Shown here piece by piece: positions 54,000 through 64,000 of a stretch of DNA of 64,000 nucleotides. Source of the stretch: Rhizobium lentis (GTDB lineage: Bacteria > Pseudomonadota > Alphaproteobacteria > Rhizobiales > Rhizobiaceae); assembly GCF_014200175.1 (NCBI RefSeq), contig NZ_JACHBD010000007.1, positions 62,001-126,000 of the forward strand, in the 5' to 3' direction. The translations under genes were made by a program, and so were the position numbers. Below the pieces are notes generated by a model that searched no databases, was not told where the DNA came from, and worked only from the letters and a program-made list of their open reading frames with translations. Position 1 is the first letter of the stretch. Each line of letters starts with the position of its first letter.

Positions 54000-56984
54000 T
54001 TAACCGCCCAAGGCATCCTCGAGGAATGCGGCGAGCTGTGACAGATGCTTCGACATCAGGCCGGTCGCCGGCGAAGCGGCGGCCGGACGGCCGGTATAGC
54101 GGACGCGCTGGTACTTCGCATCGATATGGGCAAGCACCCATTCGAGGAAGGGGTCGATGAACGACCAAGCGCCCATGTTTTTCGGCTCTTCCTGGCACCA
54201 CACCATTTCGGCGTTGCGGAAGCGCGACAACTCGTTGATGAGCGCCTTTGCCGGGAACGGATAAAGCTGTTCGACGCGCAACAGGTAGATATCGTCGATA
54301 CCGCGCTTTTCGCGCTCTTCGAGAAGATCGTAATAGACCTTGCCGGAGCACATGACGACGCGGCGGATCTTGTTGTCCTTCTGCAACTTGATCGGGCCGT
54401 CCTTGATCACTTCCGCATCGTCCCAGAGCAGGCGATGGAAGGCCGATTCGCCGGCCAGCTCGGCCAGCGTCGAGACTGCCCGCTTGTGGCGAAGCAGCGA
54501 CTTCGGCGTCATCAGGATCAGCGGCTTGCGGAAGTCGCGCTTCAGCTGCCGGCGCAGGATGTGGAAGTAGTTCGCCGGAGTCGTGACATTGGCAACCTGC
54601 ATGTTGTCTTCTGCGCAAAGCTGCAGGAAGCGCTCCAAGCGAGCCGAGGAGTGCTCCGGCCCCTGTCCTTCATAGCCGTGCGGCAGCAGGCAGACGAGGC
54701 CCGACATGCGCAGCCACTTGCGTTCGCCCGACGAGATGAACTGGTCGAAGACGACCTGCGCCCCGTTGGCGAAGTCGCCGAACTGGGCTTCCCAGAGGGT
54801 CAGCGCATTCGGGCGGGCCAACGAGTAGCCATATTCGAAGCCGAGCACGGCCTCTTCTGATAGCATCGAGTTGATGACTTCGTAGCGGGCCTGCGTCGGC
54901 GACAGGTTGGCGAGCGGAATGTAGCGCTCTTCCGTCTCCTGATCATAGAGAACCGAATGACGCTGCGAGAAGGTGCCGCGTTCGCAATCCTGACCCGACA
55001 GGCGAATCTTATGGCCTTCCAGGCAGAGCGAACCGAAGGCCAGTGCTTCGGCCATCGCCCAGTCGAGGCCTTCGCCGGTGGCTATCATGTTGGCGCGGTT
55101 TTCCATGAAGCGCTGGATCGTGCGATGCGCATTGAATCCGGCCGGAATCTCGGACAGCTTGCGGCCGATCTCCTTCAGCGTCTTCATCGGCACGGCGGTC
55201 TTGCCGCGGCGCTGCTCGTCGGCATTGTCGGCGGTGCGCAGGCCCGACCACTCGCCGTCCAGCCAGTCGGCCTTGTTCGGCTTGTAGTGCTGGCCGGCCT
55301 CGAACTCCTGCTCAAGATGGGCGCGCCAGTCGGCCTTCATCTTTTCGACTTCACCATCCGTAAGCAGGCCCTCACGAACCAGACGCTCTGCATAAAGCTG
55401 CAGCACCGTCTTGTGGCCGCGGATGACCTTGTACATCTTCGGCTGGGTGAAGGACGGCTCATCGCCTTCGTTATGGCCGTAGCGGCGATAGCAGAACATA
55501 TCGACCACAACCGGCTTGTGGAACTTCATGCGGAATTCGGTCGCCACCTTGGCGGCGTAGACCACGGCTTCCGGATCATCACCGTTGACGTGCAGGATCG
55601 GTGCCTCGATCATCTTGGCGACGTCCGACGGATAGGGCGACGAGCGCGAAAAGGCCGGGTTCGTGGTGAAGCCGATCTGGTTGTTGATGATGACGTGCAT
55701 GGTGCCGGCGACGCGGTGGCCGCGCAGGCCGGAGAGACCGAGAATTTCGGCAATGACGCCCTGGCCGGCGAAGGCCGCATCGCCGTGGATCAGCAGCGGC
55801 AGCACCTTGGAGCGCTCAGACAGCGGAATGATATCGCCTTCCCATACAGTAGCGCTCATGTCCTGCTTGGCGCGAGCCTTGCCCATGACGACAGGGTCGA
55901 CGATTTCGAGATGCGACGGATTTGCCGTCAGCGAGACGTGCACCTTGTTGCCGTCGAATTCGCGGTCGGAGGAAGCGCCCAGATGGTACTTCACGTCGCC
56001 GGAACCTTCTACTTCGTCGGGCGCATAGGAACCGCCCTTGAACTCGTGGAAGATGGCGCGATGCGGCTTGCCCATCACCTGGGAGAGCACGTTCAGGCGG
56101 CCGCGATGGGCCATGCCGAACACCGCTTCCTTGAGCCCGAGATGGCCGCCGCGCTTCAGGATTTGTTCGAGCGCCGGGATCAGCGATTCGCCGCCGTCGA
56201 GACCGAAGCGCTTGGTGCCCTTGAACTTGACGTCGAGGAACTGCTCGTACCCTTCGGCCTCGATGAGCTTGGCAAGGATCGCCTTCTTGCCTTCGGCCGA
56301 GAAGGCCACGCCCTTGTCGGGCCCTTCGATGCGCTCCTGGATCCAGGCTTTCTCCTCGGGATTGGAGATATGCATGAATTCGACGCCGAGCGTCGAGCAG
56401 TAGGTGCGCTCGAGGATTTCGATCATCTCGCGGATGGTTGCGTATTCCAGGCCGAGCACGTTGTCGATGAAGATCTTGCGATCGTAATCGGCGGCGGTGA
56501 AGCCGTAATTTTCCGGCGACAGCTCACGATAGTCGTCGACGGCAGCGGCGATGCCGAGCGGATCGAGCTTGGCGTGCAGATGGCCGCGCATGCGATAGGC
56601 GCGGATCATCATGATGGCGCGCACAGAATCGCGGGTCGCCTGCAGCACGTCGGTGGTATCAGTGGGCTTGCCTGCGGCTTCGGCCTTCGCCTTCACCTTG
56701 GTTTCGATCGCCTTCTCGACGATGCCCCAATTGCCGTCGAGTGCCGACACCAGATCGCCGCCGGCCGGCAGCGGCCAGTTCTTCTTGCGCCAGGAGGCTC
56801 CCTTGGCCGCCTTCTTCACATCGACAGGATCGTCTTCCAGTGCCTTGAAGAAGGCGCGCCACTGGTCGTCGACCGATGCGGGATCCTCTTCGTAGCGCGC
56901 ATAAAGCTGCTCGATATAGGCCGCGTTGGCGCCATCCAGAAACGAGGTGATCTGAAACTGCTCGTTGGCTTCTTGCCGTGCCAT
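54000..56984 (-). CDS. sucA: 2-Oxoglutarate dehydrogenase E1 component
   Basis: A 994-residue thiamine-dependent decarboxylase that starts the 2-oxoglutarate dehydrogenase reaction. N-terminal anchor QITSFLDGANAAYIEQLYAR, GMAHRGRLNVL, the ThDP/Mg region HGDAAFAGQGVIAEI, and the C-terminal TPKSLLRHKRAVSTLAEL. ATG at 56984 (MARQEANEQFQITS) gives the family N-terminus; longer frames are leader. Between sucD and the YciI-like gene. Its 170-bp leader has a strong hairpin at 57106-57140. Confidence 0.96.
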   Translation of the reverse strand: MARQEANEQFQITSFLDGANAAYIEQLYARYEEDPASVDDQWRAFFKALEDDPVDVKKAAKGASWRKKNWPLPAGGDLVSALDGNWGIVEKAIETKVKAKAEAAGKPTDTTDVLQATRDSVRAIMMIRAYRMRGHLHAKLDPLGIAAAVDDYRELSPENYGFTAADYDRKIFIDNVLGLEYATIREMIEILERTYCSTLGVEFMHISNPEEKAWIQERIEGPDKGVAFSAEGKKAILAKLIEAEGYEQFLDVKFKGTKRFGLDGGESLIPALEQILKRGGHLGLKEAVFGMAHRGRLNVLSQVMGKPHRAIFHEFKGGSYAPDEVEGSGDVKYHLGASSDREFDGNKVHVSLTANPSHLEIVDPVVMGKARAKQDMSATVWEGDIIPLSERSKVLPLLIHGDAAFAGQGVIAEILGLSGLRGHRVAGTMHVIINNQIGFTTNPAFSRSSPYPSDVAKMIEAPILHVNGDDPEAVVYAAKVATEFRMKFHKPVVVDMFCYRRYGHNEGDEPSFTQPKMYKVIRGHKTVLQLYAERLVREGLLTDGEVEKMKADWRAHLEQEFEAGQHYKPNKADWLDGEWSGLRTADNADEQRRGKTAVPMKTLKEIGRKLSEIPAGFNAHRTIQRFMENRANMIATGEGLDWAMAEALAFGSLCLEGHKIRLSGQDCERGTFSQRHSVLYDQETEERYIPLANLSPTQARYEVINSMLSEEAVLGFEYGYSLARPNALTLWEAQFGDFANGAQVVFDQFISSGERKWLRMSGLVCLLPHGYEGQGPEHSSARLERFLQLCAEDNMQVANVTTPANYFHILRRQLKRDFRKPLILMTPKSLLRHKRAVSTLAELAGESAFHRLLWDDAEVIKDGPIKLQKDNKIRRVVMCSGKVYYDLLEEREKRGIDDIYLLRVEQLYPFPAKALINELSRFRNAEMVWCQEEPKNMGAWSFIDPFLEWVLAHIDAKYQRVRYTGRPAAASPATGLMSKHLSQLAAFLEDALGG

Positions 56985-57105
56985 GGTGATATGCGGACGC
57001 TTCCGTCCGCCTCCTGACTTTGATGAATTTGCCGGCTTCGTCACCGGCTGCCGCATTCCGATTGCCGCCTGTCCGCGGCGCATCTGCTGGTCTCGTGCTG
57101 TCACA

Positions 57106-57140
57106 CCGGGCGGAAACGCAGATGCCGTTCTTCCGCCCGG
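57106..57140. repeat. 10-bp inverted repeat between sucD and sucA
   Basis: CCGGGCGGAA (57106-57115) and TTCCGCCCGG (57131-57140) form a perfect stem, 15 bp past the sucD stop. No T tract follows on the minus strand, so it should not stop transcription efficiently; it could protect or process the transcript. Confidence 0.6.
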
Positions 57141-57154
57141 TCTATATGGCTGGC

Positions 57155-58057
57155 TTAGCCCTTGAGGACTTCAACCAAGGTCTTGCCGAGGCGGGCCGGA
57201 GACGGCGAGACGCGAATGCCCGCCGATTCCATCGCTGCGATCTTCGATTCCGCATCGCCCTTGCCGCCGGATACCACGGCGCCGGCATGGCCCATGGTGC
57301 GGCCCTTCGGCGCCGTGCGGCCGGCAATGAAGCCGGCCATCGGCTTCTTGCGGCCCTTCTTGGCTTCGTCCTTGAGGTACTGCGCAGCGTCTTCTTCTGC
57401 CGAGCCGCCGATTTCACCGATCATGATGATCGACTGGGTGGCTTCGTCGGCGAGGAACATTTCCAAGACGTCGATGAACTCGGTGCCCTTCACCGGGTCG
57501 CCGCCGATGCCGACGGCCGTCGTCTGGCCAAGGCCTTCGTTGGAGGTCTGGAACACCGCTTCATAGGTCAGCGTGCCCGAACGGGAGACGATGCCGACCG
57601 AACCCTTGCGGAAGATCGAACCCGGCATGATGCCGATTTTGCATTCTTCCGGCGTCAGAATACCAGGGCAGTTGGGGCCAAGCAGGCGCGACTTGGAGCG
57701 GTCGAGGCGCGCCTTGACGCGCACCATGTCCATGACGGGTATGCCCTCGGTGATGCAGGTGATGAACGGGATTTCGGCGTCGATCGCCTCGATGATGGCG
57801 TCAGCCGCACCGGCCGGCGGAACATAGATGACGGTCGCGTCGGCGCCGGTCTTTTCCTTGCCTTCGGCGACGGTGGCGAAGATCGGCAGGCTTTCGCCCT
57901 TTGAGCCGGTCCAGGTTTCTCCACCCTTCTTCGGGTGGATACCGCCGACCATCTGGGTGCCGTAATAGGCAAGCGCCTGTTCGGTGTGGAAGGTCCCGGT
58001 CTTACCGGTCAGGCCCTGAACGAGAACCTTGGTGTCTTTGTTAACGAGAATGGACAT
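57155..58057 (-). CDS. sucD: Succinyl-CoA synthetase alpha subunit
   Basis: A 300-residue subunit with the CoA-binding Rossmann domain ([20 protein letters not shown]) and the phosphorylated histidine in [19 protein letters not shown] at 58057 (MSILVNKDT) fits the family. Separated from sucC by the DUF1579 gene. Confidence 0.96.
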   Translation of the reverse strand: MSILVNKDTKVLVQGLTGKTGTFHTEQALAYYGTQMVGGIHPKKGGETWTGSKGESLPIFATVAEGKEKTGADATVIYVPPAGAADAIIEAIDAEIPFITCITEGIPVMDMVRVKARLDRSKSRLLGPNCPGILTPEECKIGIMPGSIFRKGSVGIVSRSGTLTYEAVFQTSNEGLGQTTAVGIGGDPVKGTEFIDVLEMFLADEATQSIIMIGEIGGSAEEDAAQYLKDEAKKGRKKPMAGFIAGRTAPKGRTMGHAGAVVSGGKGDAESKIAAMESAGIRVSPSPARLGKTLVEVLKG

Positions 58058-58070
58058 GCGAGGCCTTTGT

Positions 58071-58562
58071 TTAGGAGAGGTTGGAAGACGTGAGGGCGGC
58101 GCGACGATAGATGCCGCTGACCACCTCCTGCCAAGTATCGCTGCCTGCAGGCGAAAAGCTGACGCCCATCCGGTAGCAGTCTTCATTTTCGAATGTGAAT
58201 GCAGTGCGCTGTCTGCCGCGCGGCGAAGTCTTCGTCAGCACGAGTTCATTGCCATTCCATTCGCCGGAAGCTGGCGAAGGCGGAGCAAAACCGGCGCTAT
58301 CGAACTGGTAAAGCTTGTAAGCCTGATCCGAACCATCGAAGCCGAAGACATTGCGGGCTTCGAAAGAGACCGCGCCCTCACGCATCTGGCGATAGTGCTG
58401 CTCCAGGAAGAACCCGCCGAACAGCGCCTCGCCGGAAAGCGCGGCGCTGGCCTTGCCTTCACTCGTCCACGCCGACGCCGCCACATGCTCCTCTCCTTCC
58501 CAGGCGCCGGCAAAGGCGCTGAGGCGGAAATGAGCGGCGGATGGTGTGGACTGGAAGGCCAT
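58071..58562 (-). CDS. DUF1579 family protein
   Basis: A 163-residue soluble protein ([51 protein letters not shown]) matching DUF1579, a lipocalin-like fold of unknown role. It lies 8 bp after sucC and 13 bp before sucD, so it is embedded between the two halves of one enzyme. Confidence 0.78.
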   Translation of the reverse strand: MAFQSTPSAAHFRLSAFAGAWEGEEHVAASAWTSEGKASAALSGEALFGGFFLEQHYRQMREGAVSFEARNVFGFDGSDQAYKLYQFDSAGFAPPSPASGEWNGNELVLTKTSPRGRQRTAFTFENEDCYRMGVSFSPAGSDTWQEVVSGIYRRAALTSSNLS

Positions 58563-58570
58563 GATGGTTC

Positions 58571-59764
<1,194 letters not shown>

Positions 59765-59798
59765 GGGTTTATCCCTGTTTCGATGACTTCGGCGCCGA

Positions 59799-60800
<1,002 letters not shown>

Positions 60801-60900
60801 TTAGGCACCGCTCAATGACGAACTCGCATAGACCCAAAGCCCAAAAATGGCAATCCATTAATTTTGATGTAGCGTTTTCAATCGTTTAGATACTAAAGTT

Positions 60901-60916
60901 CTTACGTAAACGTAAG
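60901..60916. promoter_or_regulatory. 16-bp palindrome upstream of mdh
   Basis: CTTACGT-AA-ACGTAAG is a perfect dyad between zapE and mdh, about 140 bp upstream of the mdh ATG. It may be an operator for the TCA operon or a relic of the zapE transcript end; no known regulator motif is recognised. Confidence 0.35.
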
Positions 60917-60935
60917 CCAATTCGTCACTTGGTCG

Positions 60936-62099
60936 TTATTCGGCGGCGCGTTTGTCATGGTGCAGCGCAAGATACTCAGCGCTGCGCATTTCAAAGAGAC
61001 GCGACGCCGTGCGGGCGAATTCGAAGCCCTCGGTGCCCCTGCGACCGACGAGCAGGTCCTCCGGCATCGCCGCCGCCGATATATAAAGCCGTACGGCATG
61101 ATCGTAGAACGTATCGACAAGAATGATGAGTCGCTTGATCTGGTTCCGTTTTTCTGGTCCGAGCAGGGGAACGTGATCGACGAAGACGATATCGAAGCGT
61201 TTGGCGATTGCCAGGAAGTCGGCAGCACCGAGCGGCTTCTCGCAAAGATCGGCGAAAGAGAACCGCGCCATGCGGTCGGCGGCGAGCGGCACATGGATGG
61301 CGCGCCCCTTCATCGGAATATCGAGTGGCTGCGCCTTGCGCCCATGCAGCGCCTGCGTCCAGGACGCCTCCATCGCCATGTCGTTATGTTCGTTGATCGG
61401 TACCAGATAGACCGGCTGGCTGTTGAGCTTCTCCATCCGGTAATCGGTCGGCGAATCCAGCGTGACGACATCGACATGCTGCCTGAGCAGCGCGACGAAG
61501 GGCAGGAACAGGCCGCGGTTGAGACCGTCCTTGTAGAGATTGTCCGGCTCGACATTCGACGTCGCGACCAGAACGCATCCCCGCGCGAAGAGTTCGGAAA
61601 ACAGCCGCGACAGGATCATCGCATCGGCAATGTCGGTGACGGTGAATTCATCGAAGCAGAGCAGTTCTGCTTCCTCGTAAAGGGCTGCGGCGACCGGCGG
61701 CATCGGATCAGCGTGCTTCGTCTCACCGTTCTTGAGTTTCAGCCGGTGCGCCGCGATACGGTTGTGCACATCCGCCATGAATTCATGGAAATGCGCCCGC
61801 CGCTTCTTCCGGCACGGCGCCATCGAGAAGAACATGTCCATCAGCATGGTCTTGCCGCGTCCGACGCTGCCGTGGATATAAAGCCCCTTGATGCCGCCTG
61901 CGGCCTTCTTCTTTGAGGCAAACAGCCAACCGAGCGCGCTCGATTTCGCCGCCGGTCGTTGCTGCTTCAAGCCAGCGAGCACCCGATCCAGGCTTTTGGC
62001 CACTTCCATCTGGGCGGAATCGACTTGCAAGGCACCGGAAAGCGTCAGCGTTTTAAGCTGTTCGCAGACGCTGAGCGCATAATCTGGCATTGGCTGCAT
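60936..62099 (-). CDS. zapE: Cell division ATPase ZapE (AFG1-like)
   Basis: A 387-residue AFG1/ZapE ATPase: Walker A IHGSVGRGKTMLMD (about 76-89), Walker B LLCFDEFTVTDIADAM, sensor VATSNVEPDNLYKDGL. E. coli ZapE modulates the Z ring; its mitochondrial relative AFG1 handles inner-membrane proteins. It precedes mdh, a common arrangement in alphaproteobacteria. Confidence 0.92.
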   Translation of the reverse strand: MQPMPDYALSVCEQLKTLTLSGALQVDSAQMEVAKSLDRVLAGLKQQRPAAKSSALGWLFASKKKAAGGIKGLYIHGSVGRGKTMLMDMFFSMAPCRKKRRAHFHEFMADVHNRIAAHRLKLKNGETKHADPMPPVAAALYEEAELLCFDEFTVTDIADAMILSRLFSELFARGCVLVATSNVEPDNLYKDGLNRGLFLPFVALLRQHVDVVTLDSPTDYRMEKLNSQPVYLVPINEHNDMAMEASWTQALHGRKAQPLDIPMKGRAIHVPLAADRMARFSFADLCEKPLGAADFLAIAKRFDIVFVDHVPLLGPEKRNQIKRLIILVDTFYDHAVRLYISAAAMPEDLLVGRRGTEGFEFARTASRLFEMRSAEYLALHHDKRAAE

Positions 62100-62163
62100 G
62101 AGGGCATGTCCGCCTGTCGGTCATCGGCGGGGCACCGCCGGATCGGTTACCGCGCCGGTTCCT

Positions 62164-62679
62164 TTACCGGCTGAGGCTGATCGGCTGACCTGTATTCGTC
62201 TGGCCCTGGAAGCGATTGTCGGCTGTCTTGTAGACGCTGCCGATCGCGTTGCCCGAGCGGTCCTTGAGCAGAACCTGCTTGCCGGCGACCTCCCAAGAAC
62301 CCATCGCCGTCAGCTCGCCGACGCAGCCGCGCGTACCGCCGCGCGAACCGCTGCCGAGATTGGTGAGCGTCAGGAACATGTCGCAGCTGCCGTTGACGCG
62401 CCAGCTTCCGACCATCGATTCCTTCGTGACGTCGAGCGCATTCGCCGCAACAGCCGGCTGCGCACCCGGCATCGACGAAGCCGACGCCGGCGCGGCCGGG
62501 AACTGCGAGCTGCCGCTCGGGGGCGGAAGCTGCCCGCCTTGAACGGAAGGAACTGGCTGCGCCGTCAGTGGCGCCGGCGCGGCACTGGGAGAGTTGGAGC
62601 TGTAATCATATGCCGTAGGCTGACAACCGGCTAGCGCGAGAGTCACTACCAAACCTGTCACCGCATATCGCAACTGCAT
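62164..62679 (-). CDS. Omp19-like outer-membrane lipoprotein (Inh/AprI protease-inhibitor fold)
   Basis: A 171-residue lipoprotein. The signal [19 protein letters not shown] carries the lipobox LAGC. A Pro/Ser-rich linker precedes a C-terminal beta-barrel with [19 protein letters not shown] and [19 protein letters not shown], where two cysteines can pair as in Omp19. Of three consecutive ATG, the one at 62679 has AGGAG at best spacing. Brucella Omp19 inhibits host proteases; a similar role here is only an analogy. Confidence 0.85.
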   Translation of the reverse strand: MQLRYAVTGLVVTLALAGCQPTAYDYSSNSPSAAPAPLTAQPVPSVQGGQLPPPSGSSQFPAAPASASSMPGAQPAVAANALDVTKESMVGSWRVNGSCDMFLTLTNLGSGSRGGTRGCVGELTAMGSWEVAGKQVLLKDRSGNAIGSVYKTADNRFQGQTNTGQPISLSR

Positions 62680-62880
62680 CATCATACTCCTGAATTCGGC
62701 TGTCGCCGCAGAGAAAAGGGCGTGAGACAAGTTCGATTACCGTAATTCGCTTTGGTTAATCAAGTCGGACTGCATAAATTGCCCGTGACAACGCCTAATC
62801 GAAACACGATACAGTTCAACTGTCCCGCTGCAAAACTTCCTGCACATGGAATTTGTCAGCAAGGTGTTGTGCGGTTCATC

Positions 62881-62961
62881 TCGGCAAGGATCCCTGCCGA
62901 ACTCCCGCAATGTCCTGGAAAGATCGCATCGCAGCCGCGACGGCTTCGGATCGAAGCCGTC
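62881..62961. repeat. Two adjacent hairpins downstream of sdhB
   Basis: TCGGCA-N8-TGCCGA (62881-62900) and GACGGCTTC-N5-GAAGCCGTC (62939-62961) lie in the 308-bp gap between sdhB and the Omp19-like gene. Neither has a T tract. The rest of the gap shows no gene. Confidence 0.5.
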
Positions 62962-62987
62962 CATCGCATGATCGGCATGCGCGCCGG

Positions 62988-63767
62988 TCAAACCCGGCGC
63001 TCGACCATCATCTTCTTGATTTCGGCGATCGCCTTGGCCGGGTTGAGGCCCTTGGGGCAGGTCTGCGCACAGTTCATGATCGTGTGGCAGCGATAGAGGC
63101 GGAACGGATCCTCGAGATTGTCGAGACGCTCGCCGGTCGCCTCGTCTCTGGAATCGATCAGCCAGCGATAGGCCTGCAGCAGAACGGCCGGACCGAGATA
63201 GCGGTCGCCATTCCACCAGTAGCTCGGACAGGATGTCGAACAGCAGGCGCACAGAATGCATTCATACAGGCCGTCGAGCTTCTGCCGGTCCTCATGGCTC
63301 TGCTTCCACTCCTTGGCCGGCGCGGGCGACACAGTCTTCAGCCAGGGTTCGATCGAACGATGCTGGGCGTAGAAGTTGGTGAGGTCAGGCACCAGATCCT
63401 TGACGACGGGCAAATGCGGCAGCGGATAGATCTTCACCGCGCCCTTGATATCATCGAGGCCCTTGGTGCAGGCCAGCGTGTTGGTGCCGTCGATATTCAT
63501 CGCGCAGGAGCCGCAGATGCCTTCGCGACATGACCGGCGCAGCGTCAGCGTCGGGTCGATCTTGTTCTTGATGTAGAGCAGGCCGTCGAGCACCATCGGA
63601 CCACAGTCGTCGACATCGATGTAAAAAGTGTCGATCGACGGGTTCTGGCCGTCATCCGGGCTCCAGCGGTAGACGCGGAATTCGCGGATGTTTGTCGCAC
63701 CCGCCGGCTTCGGCCAGACCTTGCCTTCGCGCATCTGAGAATTCTTGGGGAGAGCGAGTTCAACCAT
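62988..63767 (-). CDS. sdhB: Succinate dehydrogenase iron-sulfur subunit
   Basis: A 259-residue subunit: 2Fe-2S motif [15 protein letters not shown], 4Fe-4S motif [12 protein letters not shown], and 3Fe-4S motif [19 protein letters not shown]. It transfers electrons from SdhA to ubiquinone through the membrane anchors. Separated by 18 bp from sdhA. Confidence 0.97.
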   Translation of the reverse strand: MVELALPKNSQMREGKVWPKPAGATNIREFRVYRWSPDDGQNPSIDTFYIDVDDCGPMVLDGLLYIKNKIDPTLTLRRSCREGICGSCAMNIDGTNTLACTKGLDDIKGAVKIYPLPHLPVVKDLVPDLTNFYAQHRSIEPWLKTVSPAPAKEWKQSHEDRQKLDGLYECILCACCSTSCPSYWWNGDRYLGPAVLLQAYRWLIDSRDEATGERLDNLEDPFRLYRCHTIMNCAQTCPKGLNPAKAIAEIKKMMVERRV

Positions 63768-63785
63768 ATTAGGTTCCTCTTGAAA

Positions 63786-64000
63786 TCAGTATACGCGAGC
63801 TTTCGGCTCGATCTTGTGCGGATCGATGCCTTCCGCGATCAGCTCGGTGTGAACCGGGCGGTAATCGAGCTTGACGTCGCCTGCCTCGTTGACCCAGGCA
63901 AGCGTATGCTTGCGCCAGTTGACGTCGTCGCGGCCGGCGAAGGCGCCCTCGGTGTAATCCTCGCGGGCGTGCGAACCGCGGCTCTCCTTGCGGGCCTCGG
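63786..64000 (-). CDS. sdhA: Succinate dehydrogenase flavoprotein subunit, C-terminal part (cut by window edge)
   Basis: The frame open to the right edge encodes the last ~70 residues of SdhA, ending DYRPVHTELIAEG then DPHKIEPKARVY, with REDYTEGAFAGRDDVNWRKH upstream. This is the helical and capping region after the FAD domain. Directly upstream of sdhB. Confidence 0.92.
   Translation of the reverse strand, partial: EARKESRGSHAREDYTEGAFAGRDDVNWRKHTLAWVNEAGDVKLDYRPVHTELIAEGIDPHKIEPKARVY

Noticed and set aside
54957..57017. 686-codon antisense frame over sucA
   Set aside because: Entirely inside sucA, low-complexity His/Arg/Asp-rich translation, no ribosome site.
62737..63261. 174-codon minus-strand frame overlapping sdhB
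   Set aside because: Out of frame with sdhB over most of its length and Arg/Ser-rich; sdhB is clearly the real gene.

Overview
The window reads as chromosome of an alphaproteobacterium of the Rhizobium etli / R. leguminosarum type. The support is internal: GC-rich coding with few gaps; an F1-ATPase operon (atpHAGDC) without the F0 genes; a TCA operon in the order mdh-sucC-sucD-sucA-sucB-lpdA; a RIME-like rhizobial intergenic palindrome; a TPP-riboswitch-controlled pyrimidine transporter; and a family-1 sugar ABC transporter with enolase-superfamily enzymes. The species is inferred, not proven.

Layout. 1-5025: 3' part of tamB, with eight exact 107-residue repeats. 5032-7751: a Lrp/AsnC regulator divergent from arginase and ornithine aminotransferase (arginine to glutamate semialdehyde). 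7949-8425: an orphan cheW. 8855-15999 (minus): NAD-dependent molybdenum formate dehydrogenase fdsGBA with fdhD and fdsD, preceded by a LysR regulator. 16076-17882 (minus): an ArsR-type repressor, a short-chain dehydrogenase and SoxR. Between soxR and the thiamine genes lie a SoxR box in a 19-bp-spacer promoter pointing away from soxR, a strong terminator about 200 bp on (candidate SoxR-induced small RNA), and a TPP riboswitch controlling a permease / ATPase / NMT1-type binding protein operon (18505-21231). 21319-23444: an acyltransferase-3 membrane protein and an ExoY-like sugar transferase. 23684-28788 (minus): the atp operon, with a small CPxCG protein between atpD and atpC. 29043-36624: housekeeping genes (priA, xerC) and single genes (DapA-like, GNAT, PlsC-like, TraB/GumN), then a decayed cytochrome b561 remnant.

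36898-48141 is the accessory region: a RraA-like protein, a sugar ABC transporter and four enolase-superfamily (MR/MLE) proteins around a GntR regulator. It looks like an uncharacterised sugar-acid uptake and degradation locus. 48244-64000 (minus) is the TCA block: lpdA, sucB, sucA, sucD, sucC, mdh, then zapE, an Omp19-like lipoprotein, sdhB and the 3' end of sdhA. Small non-TCA genes sit in most of the gaps between the suc genes and lpdA.

Starts were moved inside the longest open frame where a Shine-Dalgarno sequence, family N-terminus or neighbour overlap favoured it. No tRNA, rRNA, CRISPR array, transposase or prophage gene was seen.
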